Source of the DNA: Pleurocapsaceae cyanobacterium CSU_1_1
GTDB taxonomy: Bacteria > Cyanobacteriota > Cyanobacteriia > Cyanobacteriales > Xenococcaceae
Assembly: GCA_012034765.1 (NCBI GenBank)
Contig: JAAUOU010000022.1
Location: 1 to 45,557, forward strand
DNA: 45,557 nucleotides
Direction: 5' to 3'
Position numbers and translations under genes: made by a program. The stretch's first letter is position 1. Every line of letters starts with the position of its first letter. Shown piece by piece: positions 11,735-20,757 of the stretch. The notes under the pieces were generated by a model. That model was not told where the DNA came from. It was given only the letters and a program-made list of their open reading frames with translations, and searched no databases.

Positions 11735-11936
11735 GATAATTGTATTAATTTAGCACCAAAATTAGAGACGACTCTACCAATAGCTATGTTTATTGAAATC
11801 TTCGTATTTGATCTTTTCGTTAAGAACTTAAAATTCCAGTATCAATGTTGATTTAAATTATGATACGTTCATGCCCAGTTTGATGGTGAGAACTAAGTAA
11901 CTATTAAGTAACTATTGGGAATATTGCATTCACTTA

Positions 11937-12399
11937 CTATAGTTGTGCAAAAAATTGGTTCAAATTGTTCTCAAGATTGGGATAGAGTTGACGAGCTTTC
12001 TTGAGGTTAATTTGCAGTTGTTCGTAGTCAATGGGAACTCCATAAGCATGGCGGAAAAAATGGCGAAATCCTCGTAAACTGTTTAAAAGCAAATAACTTT
12101 CTTGGGAAAGAACAGCAGGACGAATACCAGGAATTTCTTGAGACATCCGTTGCAACAATACTGAGTGCCATCGAGCAGTATCAGAAATTTGGTTCTCAAA
12201 ATGTGCTGCAACCATTTTTAAAAGATCTTCTATGGCGTTGTAGAAATTGTGAAGTTGGTTATGCTACGCTTTCTAGTCGAATTGGATCTTCTGCCTTCAA
12301 TCCCATCGCGCGCTCTTCTAATAACAATGAAATTGACTTGACTACTGCCATTTGAGCAGTGAGATCTGCTTTTAAAACAATTAGAGCGTTTTTGTCCAT
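11937..12399 (-). CDS. hepT: HepT-like HEPN toxin, one frameshift
   Basis: The start ATG at 12399 overlaps the end of the upstream nucleotidyltransferase gene by 19 bases. The protein reads MDKNALIVLKADLTAQMAVV and is all helical. It contains RHFFRHAY, a match to the HEPN ribonuclease motif R-x4-H-x-Y of HepT toxins. An extra A near 12260 creates an in-frame stop: removing it gives ESVAYQLHNFYNAIEDLLKM, which reads on into the downstream frame. HepT cleaves RNA and is held inactive by its partner MntA, which adenylylates the Tyr of this motif. Full length is about 153 residues, as expected. Confidence 0.75.
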
Positions 12400-12737
12400 A
12401 AAACCCCTTCTTGACGAATTCGATGGGCAAAAGGACATTTAGGTAATTCAATTAAATCCACATCTCGTCCTACAGCTTCAGCTAAAGCAGTCATAGCCAT
12501 AAACAAATCCTCTGCTGCGATCGATTCCACTGCTACATCTACGTCTGATTGTTGCGTAAAATGATGCGGACTAATCAAAGAACCAAATAAATAAGCTTGC
12601 TCAATGCCATATTTGTGACCATTATCTGTCAACCATTGCTTTACCTGCTCCAATGTTGTCTGACGCTCTTGTTCTAAAATCTGCTTGCGCCGAGTGATAG
12701 CTTCATCGAGAAAATAAGTTTTGAATTGACCATTCAT
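12381..12737 (-). CDS. mntA: MntA-like nucleotidyltransferase antitoxin
   Basis: This 118-residue protein has the minimal nucleotidyltransferase motif FGSLISPHHFTQQSDVDVAV, that is, G-S followed by D-x-D at residues 65 and 67, plus a later acidic DVDLIEL strand. The gene lies directly upstream of the HEPN gene and overlaps it, the standard order for MntA-HepT modules. Members transfer AMP to the toxin. An N-terminal helix rich in Arg, Gln and Glu precedes the catalytic fold. The pair is embedded in the polysaccharide operon. Confidence 0.78.
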   Translation of the reverse strand: MNGQFKTYFLDEAITRRKQILEQERQTTLEQVKQWLTDNGHKYGIEQAYLFGSLISPHHFTQQSDVDVAVESIAAEDLFMAMTALAEAVGRDVDLIELPKCPFAHRIRQEGVLWTKTL

Positions 12738-12789
12738 TGAATCTATTGATTGTTAGGATTACTTAGAATGATATCAAAGTCAGAGATTA

Positions 12790-12852
12790 CTCCGCCGTCC
12801 TAAAGGACGTTGTACCCTTGTGGTATACCGCTCCGCATATAAGACGACGGAG
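12790..12852. repeat. Structured 63-bp element with closing stem and inner hairpins
   Basis: The ends CTCCGCCGTC (12790-12799) and GACGACGGAG (12843-12852) are inverted repeats with one mismatch in ten. Inside are a hairpin CGTCC-TAAA-GGACG (12796-12809) and a short TACC/GGTA hairpin (12813-12825). The 11-mer CCTAAAGGACG recurs at 41066-41076. The look is that of an IS200/IS605-type end or a small non-autonomous element; no transposase or tnpB is next to it. It could also act as a terminator for the gene ending at 12870, though no T-run follows. Confidence 0.45.
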
Positions 12853-12869
12853 CCTGCTCTGACCGTTGG

Positions 12870-13802
12870 TTAATAAGCACCAAACCCAGAAATAACCTTC
12901 GGCACAGTCAGTAGCAAAATCTTTAAGTCTTGAATTAAAGACCAGCTATACAAGTATTCCAAATCACATTTAGTCACATCATTCAAATCTAATTGATTAG
13001 AACGACTTTCCACCTGCCATGCACCAGTAATTCCAGGTAAAGCATTCAATCTCTGCTGACCTAATTTTCCTAACCGTAATGCGTCATATAAAGCCCAAGG
13101 GCGAGGACCGACTAGACTCATTTCTCCTTTTAAGACGTTAATTAACTGAGGCAATTCATCAAGACTGTATTTTCTCAACCATTTACCAACAAAAGTAACC
13201 CTGGGATCATTTTCTACTTTGTGTAATCCTTCCTGAGCCTTCATTACTTCATGATGTTTTAACTCTGCATCTACAGTCATAGTGCGAAACTTATAGATTT
13301 TAAACAATTGACCTCGTGTTCCAACTCGCCATTGACAATAAAATATAGGACCAGAACTGTTGAATTTAATTGATAGAGCAACTAGCAACATCAAAGGGCT
13401 AATAAACAATAATATAATTGCACTAATTAACCAATCACAAATTCTTTTTGCTCTCCAGTAAATAGTCTGGCGACAGCTAGGTAAGCGATTGTTGGAAGTA
13501 ATACGCAAAAAAATTGGCTTACCTGCTCGCTTACAAGTATCCGCCCAGAGCTTAATCGATTTTTCCCCCAATTCTGGATCGATACAAACCCTTTTTAACC
13601 AAGAATTACATAGGCATTTTTCTAACCACTGTTTTCTGGTTAAAGCTGGAAAATTATAACTACCTTTGTCAGCAATATTTTTAATCCAAAGATTTTTTTG
13701 TCTCCATTTCAAATCGCAAACAGGTAAGTAATTTTCCTGTTTTGATGAACCAATATTCAAGTTGAGTACTTTAGATGTTTGAATTAAAATACTGGCAGTC
13801 AT
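12870..13802 (-). CDS. hepC: HepC-like polyprenyl-phosphate sugar-1-P transferase
   Basis: A single hydrophobic segment (DWLISAIILLFISPLMLLVA) is followed by the bacterial sugar transferase catalytic domain: GPIFYCQWRVGTRGQLFKIY, KFRTM, KWLRKYSLDELPQLINVLKG, EMSLVGPRP. At 310 residues it lacks the multi-helix N-terminus of WbaP but has a soluble N-terminal extension like HepC of heterocyst envelope synthesis. It would start each repeat unit by moving a sugar-1-phosphate to undecaprenyl phosphate at the inner membrane. It lies 17 bases downstream of the Wzc-like gene. The symbol is by similarity only; nothing here shows heterocysts. Confidence 0.85.
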   Translation of the reverse strand: MTASILIQTSKVLNLNIGSSKQENYLPVCDLKWRQKNLWIKNIADKGSYNFPALTRKQWLEKCLCNSWLKRVCIDPELGEKSIKLWADTCKRAGKPIFLRITSNNRLPSCRQTIYWRAKRICDWLISAIILLFISPLMLLVALSIKFNSSGPIFYCQWRVGTRGQLFKIYKFRTMTVDAELKHHEVMKAQEGLHKVENDPRVTFVGKWLRKYSLDELPQLINVLKGEMSLVGPRPWALYDALRLGKLGQQRLNALPGITGAWQVESRSNQLDLNDVTKCDLEYLYSWSLIQDLKILLLTVPKVISGFGAY

Positions 13803-13819
13803 TAATATTCTCCGTTTGA

Positions 13820-16117
13820 TTAAACTTGCTGAGGTAACAGGTATTTAGGTCTTTTTCCATAAACTTTGGCAACATCTTGGGAATCATTAGCAACAATTCC
13901 CAAAACATTTAATTTGCTAAACAAAACTGTAGCTTCTAAAAATTCGGAAACTTTAGATTTATTTAAGCGGGACACGATTAAAGAGCTATCACAGATAGAC
14001 GCGATTTTAATTGCGTCTACCATACCGATCGCGGGAGGAGTATCGACTAAAATTAAGTCATAATTTTCTTTTTGTTGTGCAATAAAACGCTCAAATCTAG
14101 AAGAATTGAGCATTTTGACAGGATCTTCAGCCATAGTGCCAGAGGTAATTAAGTCTATGCTTGCTCCTGACAGCGAAACTTGATGAATCAGAGGAAGGCT
14201 TATTTCCCCTGCTAGAAAGTTTGTTAATCCAGAAGAATTAGTTAGAGCAAAAGATTTATGCAAACTGGGAGAGCGAAGATCGGCATCAATAACCAAAACT
14301 TTTTGTTGATCGCGAGCAATACTTAAAGCCAAACCAAGCGCCAAGGTTGATTTTCCTTCTCCAGCCACCGCACTAGTTATGGCGATCGATTTTAGAGCTG
14401 ATCCAACTAAAGGAGCATTAAAATAAGCTAGTTTGAGATGTTCGTAAATTAAATCGATCGCTTCTCTAAATGGTTGCCACTGAATTACGTTTTGGAGCGA
14501 ACTAATATCACTAGAAATAGATCTAAATGGCAGCCGAGTTAGTAAATTATTAGAAGATGAAATTGACAATCCAGGAGCAGTACCTAAAATTGGCAGACTA
14601 GTTCGACGTTCAATTTCTTTAGCTGTATTAATTGTCTCGTCTGTCAAGTCTTTGACAAAAGCAGCAAATCCTCCCAGAAAACTAGCAACCACCAGACTAA
14701 GTAATAAATCTTTAGCTAAATTAGGCGCAATTTGTAATCCATCCTGGGGTGGTTCGATTACCTGCCAATTATAGCCACCACGGCTTAATTCTATTTCTAA
14801 CTCCTGTTTGGCTTCTAGAAGTCTTTGTAGAGCTTGTCTCTTGATTTCCGATTCTTGAACTAAACTTCTGTGTTGAGAAATTAATTCAGGAAACCCAATC
14901 AACCTTTGCTCTAGTTCTGCTTCAGTTTCTGCCAAACTTAAATTACGTTGCTGAATACCTGTCAGTCTTGCCTGAGACTGGCTAATTGTCTTAGCAATTT
15001 CAGTATCACTTTCCACTAATTGTCCTTGCTTTTGTAGAGATTCTAAGTCATTGCTAAAGTTAGGAGGCAGTTTCCCCAATACTTGTTCTGCTTCTTTGTA
15101 CAGTAGGTCTTTGACACTTTTCCTCTCTTTAATAGCATTTTGGAGTGCTGGATTATTACTAGTAAAGTTAGTTTGCTTGCGGGCAATATCTTGCTCGATT
15201 TTCTGTAAGTCGTTTAAAAGATTTTGATAGCGAGGGGATTGGCTGAGGCGAGATAAAGCTAAAGCGTTCTCGGCAGATACTCCTAATTGTGCTTCTAAAG
15301 TTGCAGTGTTGCCAATAATTTCACTCTCTTGAGCTTGCAAAGCTTTTCTTTCTTGAGCAATGCGTCTAATATTTTCCTTGATCGAGGTAGCTTCTGCCTC
15401 TGGGGAGACTAGGTTATTCTCTTTAGTGAGTCTTGTTAAAGCTGTTTCAGCCTCCCTCAACTCTTTTCTGGCTTGGGGAATTTGCTTGTCAATAAAGGTA
15501 ATTGCATCCCTAAGACGTTTTTCCTGCTGTTCAAGATTGTATTCTAGATAAACTTCTTGAATTGCCTTTAAAACCTTTCTCGTTCCTGTGGGACTAGTAC
15601 CAAAATAACTTACCTGAATAACTTTGGTCTCAGTCTCTTCGTTCGATTCTGTACCTTCATCCATGACTTGATATATGCTCAAAGACTCCCTAAAAGATTC
15701 TAGAATTTCCGTCATTGAATCTTCTTCTAAGTTACGTAGTCCCAGCTTATTAAGTGCCATTGACTCCTGTGGGCTATTTATACCCAGCTTATTAAGCACT
15801 CTGGCTAAAATTTCCGAACTGGTCAGTACTCTGAGCTGAGTAGCATAATCCATCTCGATACTAGCGTCAGCAAATTGCTTTTCTAAGTATTGATTATCAT
15901 AACCATTAGTAATTTCCTTGCTTTGATAGTTAGATTCTGCCAGAATTTGCAGATCACTCTGATAGATCGGCGGTTTGATCAAAGCCAGAGGAACAGCGAT
16001 CGCTAATACTCCTGTAAAAGCGCCGATAAACCATAGGCGACGATGCCAAAGTTTACTAAAAAGCTCTCCATACCCTAATTCGCCTTGCGTTTCCGTTTCC
16101 CAATTATTTTGATCCAT
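13820..16117 (-). CDS. Wzc-like polysaccharide co-polymerase / BY-kinase-type protein
   Basis: The intact 765-residue protein has an N-terminal Wzz domain with a first membrane helix (LWFIGAFTGVLAIAVPLAL), a long coiled-coil region of Glu/Gln-rich helices, and a second membrane helix (LLLSLVVASFLGGFAAFV). A cytoplasmic P-loop ATPase follows: Walker A AGEGKSTLALGLAL, Walker A' VLVIDADLRSPSLH and Walker B LILVDTPPA. The C-terminus has only one Tyr and no Tyr-rich cluster (ending KRPKYLLPQQV), so classical autophosphorylation of a tyrosine tail is doubtful. The family controls chain length and export of extracellular polysaccharide. Confidence 0.88.
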   Translation of the reverse strand: MDQNNWETETQGELGYGELFSKLWHRRLWFIGAFTGVLAIAVPLALIKPPIYQSDLQILAESNYQSKEITNGYDNQYLEKQFADASIEMDYATQLRVLTSSEILARVLNKLGINSPQESMALNKLGLRNLEEDSMTEILESFRESLSIYQVMDEGTESNEETETKVIQVSYFGTSPTGTRKVLKAIQEVYLEYNLEQQEKRLRDAITFIDKQIPQARKELREAETALTRLTKENNLVSPEAEATSIKENIRRIAQERKALQAQESEIIGNTATLEAQLGVSAENALALSRLSQSPRYQNLLNDLQKIEQDIARKQTNFTSNNPALQNAIKERKSVKDLLYKEAEQVLGKLPPNFSNDLESLQKQGQLVESDTEIAKTISQSQARLTGIQQRNLSLAETEAELEQRLIGFPELISQHRSLVQESEIKRQALQRLLEAKQELEIELSRGGYNWQVIEPPQDGLQIAPNLAKDLLLSLVVASFLGGFAAFVKDLTDETINTAKEIERRTSLPILGTAPGLSISSSNNLLTRLPFRSISSDISSLQNVIQWQPFREAIDLIYEHLKLAYFNAPLVGSALKSIAITSAVAGEGKSTLALGLALSIARDQQKVLVIDADLRSPSLHKSFALTNSSGLTNFLAGEISLPLIHQVSLSGASIDLITSGTMAEDPVKMLNSSRFERFIAQQKENYDLILVDTPPAIGMVDAIKIASICDSSLIVSRLNKSKVSEFLEATVLFSKLNVLGIVANDSQDVAKVYGKRPKYLLPQQV

Positions 16118-16145
16118 ACTTTAATAACTTTAATAACTTTAATAT

Positions 16146-17308
16146 CTATACTTTTGTGATAACTTTTGGATTATTTAGTTCTTCTAACCATTTCTCATTG
16201 AGGTTCAAGTCGTTTAAAATTGAACGACCACAAAACTCTTGAATAACCTCCACTACTTGTTTAAAAAAGACTGATTCCGAAAAATTAGCGATCGCATGGT
16301 GGCGAATTTCTTGGTAATTCCATTGATGACCCTCTGCCTCTTTAATAGCTAACTGCAAGGCATCGGGGGATTGAGGATTAAAAAGAATTCCTGTTTTACC
16401 TAAAATTTGCGTATCGAGTATTCCCCCTGCACCATATCCGATGACTGGAGTGCCACTAGCATTAGCTTCAACTGGCACTAAACCATAGTCTTCTAAAGCG
16501 GTCACAATAACCGCTTTGGCTTTTGCCATTAGGTAAGTGCGCCATTCATCCTCCACATAACCTAAAAACTTGATGTTATCTAAAGCATTTGCTTCTAAAC
16601 GTTTTCGTTCTGGACCATCCCCGATAATGACTAATGGTAGCCCCAGCCAGTTAAAGGTTTCGACAGCAATATCCAGCCTTTTATAGCTAATCATTCTGGA
16701 TGAAATCAAGTAATAATCTTCTTTTTCGGCTGAAAATATAAACTTATCAGTGTTAATAGGATAATTTATGACTAAAGCTTTCCTTTTGTAGATACGCTCA
16801 ATTCTTTCTGCTACCGTGGTCGAGTTGGCAATATATAAATCTGGTTCTCGAGCATATAGCAAATCCTGCTGCCGCATCGATTTTAAGATGGGCTTGATTA
16901 AAGGAGAGAATTTTTTAATACCGCTATATTCTTCTAAATAAGTTCGGGTATTCCAAAGAAAACGAGTAACATTGTGGCAGAAGCATATATGCATTGCTCC
17001 TGGTTTTTTCCTAACTCCTTTGGCAAAACTAGAAGTACTGCTGAATATCAAATCGTATTTTTGCAAGTCTAGTTGGCGAAAAGCATAATAGTAAAAAGGT
17101 GCGAATAAACGAAAAGTTTTTTTTTCGTTCCTGGCAGCTTCTGTAAAAAAGTCGTTTGCACTAGACGACCTTTAAGCTCGATGGTATTTTTAGAATCATG
17201 AATAGATGAATAGATATCAGCCTCTGGAAAAAAGCTGCATAGTAACTGAAAAACTCTTTCAGCACCACCTTGTTGCGTTAAATAGTCATGTACTAAAGCT
17301 ACCTTCAT
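16146..17308 (-). CDS. Family 4 glycosyltransferase, one frameshift
   Basis: MKVALVHDYLTQQGGAERVF opens a GT-B N-terminal domain. The frame breaks in a run of nine T near 17120, after LQKLPGTKKK. The next frame reads TFRLFAPFYYYAFRQLDLQK and runs on to 16146. The donor domain has DYGLVPVEANASGTPVIGYG and GGILDTQILG. Total length is about 387 residues. It is the first gene of the minus-strand polysaccharide operon, so its upstream region (17309 onwards) probably holds the operon promoter. Confidence 0.82.
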
Positions 17309-18220
17309 TTATATCCGATATTATCTATTGTCAAAATTTCGCTACTTAAAATCTTAGTCTGCGTCCATTCTTCAACATGTAAGACTGTAAGCTTCCTTTT
17401 ACTCTCTGTTTTTGCTGACCCATTTCATTCGACAAGAGGAGATTATAAGAAGTTTAAGTTTTTTAATCTTCGTATTTATATTGAGAAATAAACAGTTAAG
17501 TTAAACCTATCAAAAAAATAATTCCTTTAAAGTGACTTAAAAGTTATATGAAAGTTATAGGGAGCGAGCATCGCATTTATACCAGTGAGTAATTATACTT
17601 AGTGGCACAAGGTGTTTTCCCTATAAAGAGGCAAAATTAAAAACCTGAAATAACTTACTGTGCAATTGCTTAAGTAAATTTTGTGGCACAACCTGCACGT
17701 CTGGCTGCCTGACACATCCATGTCAATCCTAGATTTTCTGTAGAAATTGAGTTTTGTCAGTACAGTACTTCAATGCTTACAAGCGATCGCTTGATCAAAA
17801 CCATCTAAATTGATATATATATGTGTGGTGCTGTAATGTCCTCACAAAAAAAATAATCACTTAATTTAATCACTTAATACAGTTGACTTTAGTGGGGTTG
17901 ACAATGTATTGTCTTATGTTATTAGGGAAATCAAAATTAAAACCATTTAAATTAACTTTAAGTATCGATTCATACAATATTGTTTTTTCAAAGCATCATT
18001 GCATGGATTATAGCTTTATATTGTCTAATACTCACAACTTTGACATATAAAAAGGTGAGGAAGCAAAATATTTCAAAATAGTCAAATAGCTAACAAATAG
18101 CTGATTTAATATCTAATACAATAATTATCTGCGCTTAAACAACTAGCTAGAAGCGTATTTGTATCCAATTTTCAGAGATGTATCTATTTCCATGCTCAAC
18201 ATAGACTTCATTTATCGGCA
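17309..18220. other. Long divergent intergenic region between the polysaccharide and lasso-peptide blocks
   Basis: Some 900 AT-rich bases separate oppositely transcribed units and must hold both promoters. I see no convincing gene. A TTGACA at 17898-17903 overlaps a short perfect inverted repeat, but its matching -10 box is poor. Several A/T-rich stretches and one HIP1 octamer occur. No tRNA or riboswitch is recognised. Confidence 0.5.
17898..17926 (+). promoter_or_regulatory. Possible -35 box overlapped by an operator-like palindrome
   Basis: TTGACA (17898-17903) overlaps the palindrome GACAAT-GT-ATTGTC (17901-17914). The position 17 bases downstream has only ATTAGG, a weak -10 box. A repressor bound to the palindrome would mask the -35 element. 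The downstream gene starts 295 bases later, so a long leader would be needed. Speculative. Confidence 0.25.
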
Positions 18221-19567
18221 ATGACTAATCCAATAGATTTCAACTCTGTTCTGTCTTTAATAGACCGTACTATTAGTCCGACCTACCTCAGTGCAACTCA
18301 AGAAATAGTACTGAGAGAAGTGTGGAATGGCAAGACATATTCTAAGATGGCTTGCGATTACAACTACGATCCAGAATACATTAAGACTGTAGGCTGTAAT
18401 TTGTGGCAGATTCTTTCTAATGCTTTTAATGAGCAAATTAACAAAAGTAATTTTGTCCCTTATATGAGACAGAAGATCAGTTGCTCAATAGTTGTCAATA
18501 AAAAAGATGAATTACAAATTTCATCTAGTAAATCTTTACCAAGCGATTTCTATCACTGGGCAACAGCTCCTAATACAGAGCATTTTATTGGTAGAGACAA
18601 ACAAATGAAACTTTTAGAATCTTGGAGTCAAGATTTAAACTGTAACTGTATTGTAGTCTCTGGGATGGTTGGCTGTGGTAAAACTAGTTTGATTACTAAA
18701 TTTGCCAAAGATATTCAGAACCAATTTGATTATGTTATCTGGTTTTCACTAAATAATTCGCTATCGCCAACAACATTAACTAATAATTTTTTAAAAATAA
18801 TTGGTCAAAACCAAGATCAAAAAAGCAATTCAGGATCTACACAACAAGACTTAAGTTCATTACTGGCTCAGTTAATTAACCATTTAAAACAGAAAAGAAT
18901 TTTACTCGTATTAGATGATTTAGAATCTATTCTAGAAGTTCATCAAGTAGGTATTTGCTATCAACGAAATCTTGAAGACTACGGACACTTTTTAAGGTCA
19001 ATTATAGCTACAAATCATCAAAGTCTGATGATTTGTGCCAGCAGAGTCAGACCTAAATCGCTCGAATACTATGGTATGAACCAGATTAAAATTCTCGATC
19101 TTCAAGGAATAGAAGAATCAACTATTGAGCAAATTACCAATTTAGACAATACTAAGATTGAGAAGACAAAGCTACTAGATTTATCCACAAGGTTGCATTG
19201 TAATCCCCAATTATTAAAAATCACTGCTTCTCACTTGAATATTTTTCATGATGATAATGAAGACTTAGAACAAGTTGTACAAGAGCTGTGTCTTGTAGAA
19301 GAAATTGTTAGTTTATTAGAGCAAGAGCTAGATTGCTTATCAAAATTAGAAAAAGAAATCATTTTTTGGTTGGCAATATCTTGTAAACCAATCCCTCAAA
19401 AAGATTTAGCCAACAATTTAAAACATGCTCAATCTAAAATAAAATTTAACAAGAGTATTGCATCTTTAGAAAAGCGATCGCTAATTGTGAAAGACAACTC
19501 CCAACATTCTTTAATGCCAATTATGAAAAGCTATGTGCGGAGAAAATTGGTTCAACTAGCTCTTTAA
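18221..19567 (+). CDS. vMAP/NB-ARC STAND ATPase, probable signal regulator
   Basis: Residues 1-85 match the N-terminal HTH-like vMAP domain found before NB-ARC domains in cyanobacteria (VLREVWNGKTYSKMACDYNY, DPEYIKTVGCNLWQILS). An NB-ARC P-loop ATPase follows: Walker A SGMVGCGKTS at 148-156, Walker B ILLVLDDLES near 227-236, then CASRVRP and a winged-helix region ending at 448. Most relatives carry WD40 or TPR repeats after NB-ARC; this one has none, so the sensor may be another protein. It is followed 10 bases later by the GT4 gene, which suggests joint transcription with the lasso cluster. A regulatory role is inferred. Confidence 0.75.
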   Translation: MTNPIDFNSVLSLIDRTISPTYLSATQEIVLREVWNGKTYSKMACDYNYDPEYIKTVGCNLWQILSNAFNEQINKSNFVPYMRQKISCSIVVNKKDELQISSSKSLPSDFYHWATAPNTEHFIGRDKQMKLLESWSQDLNCNCIVVSGMVGCGKTSLITKFAKDIQNQFDYVIWFSLNNSLSPTTLTNNFLKIIGQNQDQKSNSGSTQQDLSSLLAQLINHLKQKRILLVLDDLESILEVHQVGICYQRNLEDYGHFLRSIIATNHQSLMICASRVRPKSLEYYGMNQIKILDLQGIEESTIEQITNLDNTKIEKTKLLDLSTRLHCNPQLLKITASHLNIFHDDNEDLEQVVQELCLVEEIVSLLEQELDCLSKLEKEIIFWLAISCKPIPQKDLANNLKHAQSKIKFNKSIASLEKRSLIVKDNSQHSLMPIMKSYVRRKLVQLAL

Positions 19568-19577
19568 ACATATTTTG

Positions 19578-20723
19578 ATGAAGCAACACAGAATTCTCTT
19601 TGTCGATCATACAGCTGTTATGGGAGGAGCTGAACTTAGCCTGTTCGACTTGGCAACTGCATATGCAGATACAAGCAAGGTATTGTTATTCCAAGATGGT
19701 ATTTTACGCCAACGTTTAGAACAAGCAGGAGTAGAGGTAAAGATTGCTCCTGTTTCTAACACTATGCTCAATCTACGTACTTCTGGAGGATTAAGCTCTT
19801 TAGCGACCATACCTGAACTATGGAGCATTGCTGGTTATATTGCACGGGAAGCAAAAGGTTACGACCTAATCTTAGCCAATTCTCAAAAAGCATTTATTAC
19901 CACAGCTTTAGCTTCTTTAAGGGGTAGTCCAGTGATTGTATGGCATTTAAGAGATATTTTGACTGCCAAGCATTTTAGTCAAGTTAATCGTCTGGTAGCA
20001 GTGCTTTTAGCAAATCAATTTGCTGCTAAAGTGTTGGTTAATTCTCAAGCTACAGGACAAGCTTTTGTTGCTGCTGGAGGAAAAGAGAAGTTAACCCGCG
20101 TAGTCTACAACGGTTTTGATCCGCAGAAATTTGATCTGGTAAATTTTGATGATGTCAAAAAAATTCGTGATCAATTAGGCATTGGCAATACATTTTTAGT
20201 AGGATTATTTAGTCGTTTTTCCTATTGGAAAGGTCAGCATGTTTTGTTAGAGGCGATTAAACACTTACCTAAAGTTCATGTGCTTTTAGTCGGAACAGCT
20301 TTATTTGGCGAACAAGAATATGTTGCTGAACTTAAAACTTTAGCTGAGATACCTGAATTAAAAGGAAGAGTCCATTGGTTGGGGTTTCGGGATGATATTC
20401 CTATCTTAATGAAAGCTTGCAACATTATAGCTCACACTTCTACCGAACCAGAGCCTTTTGGTAGGGTAATTGTTGAAGGGCAGTTGGCTCAAAAACCAGT
20501 AATTGCTTCGGCTGCGGGAGGTGCATTGGAGTTAATTAAAGATGGTGTCAATGGTTATTTGTATCCCCCTGGAGATGCGATCGCTTTGAGCAAATTAATC
20601 GAAAAATTGATTGAAGATCCTTCTCTAGCTAAAACTTTGGGTCAACAGGGTTATGCTAATGCCAAACAAAATTTTTCTTTGGAAACTATCCTCGCTAGTT
20701 TTGAACAAGCTTTATCAGATTAA
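19578..20723 (+). CDS. Family 4 glycosyltransferase next to the lasso cluster
   Basis: The ATG at 19578 gives MKQHRILFVDHTAVMGGAEL, a typical GT4 first strand with the acceptor loop MGGAELSL; a TTG one codon earlier is possible. The donor domain has VGLFSRFSYWKGQHVLLEAI and EPEPFGRVIVEGQLAQKPVI. The length is 381 residues and the frame is intact. It sits 34 bases before the lasso B2 gene on the same strand, whereas the polysaccharide genes are on the other strand. It may belong to either system: peptide glycosylation is possible but unproven. Confidence 0.85.
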   Translation: MKQHRILFVDHTAVMGGAELSLFDLATAYADTSKVLLFQDGILRQRLEQAGVEVKIAPVSNTMLNLRTSGGLSSLATIPELWSIAGYIAREAKGYDLILANSQKAFITTALASLRGSPVIVWHLRDILTAKHFSQVNRLVAVLLANQFAAKVLVNSQATGQAFVAAGGKEKLTRVVYNGFDPQKFDLVNFDDVKKIRDQLGIGNTFLVGLFSRFSYWKGQHVLLEAIKHLPKVHVLLVGTALFGEQEYVAELKTLAEIPELKGRVHWLGFRDDIPILMKACNIIAHTSTEPEPFGRVIVEGQLAQKPVIASAAGGALELIKDGVNGYLYPPGDAIALSKLIEKLIEDPSLAKTLGQQGYANAKQNFSLETILASFEQALSD

Positions 20724-20757
20724 AATTTTTTATCTTAAGTAGCAAAATAGACAACTA

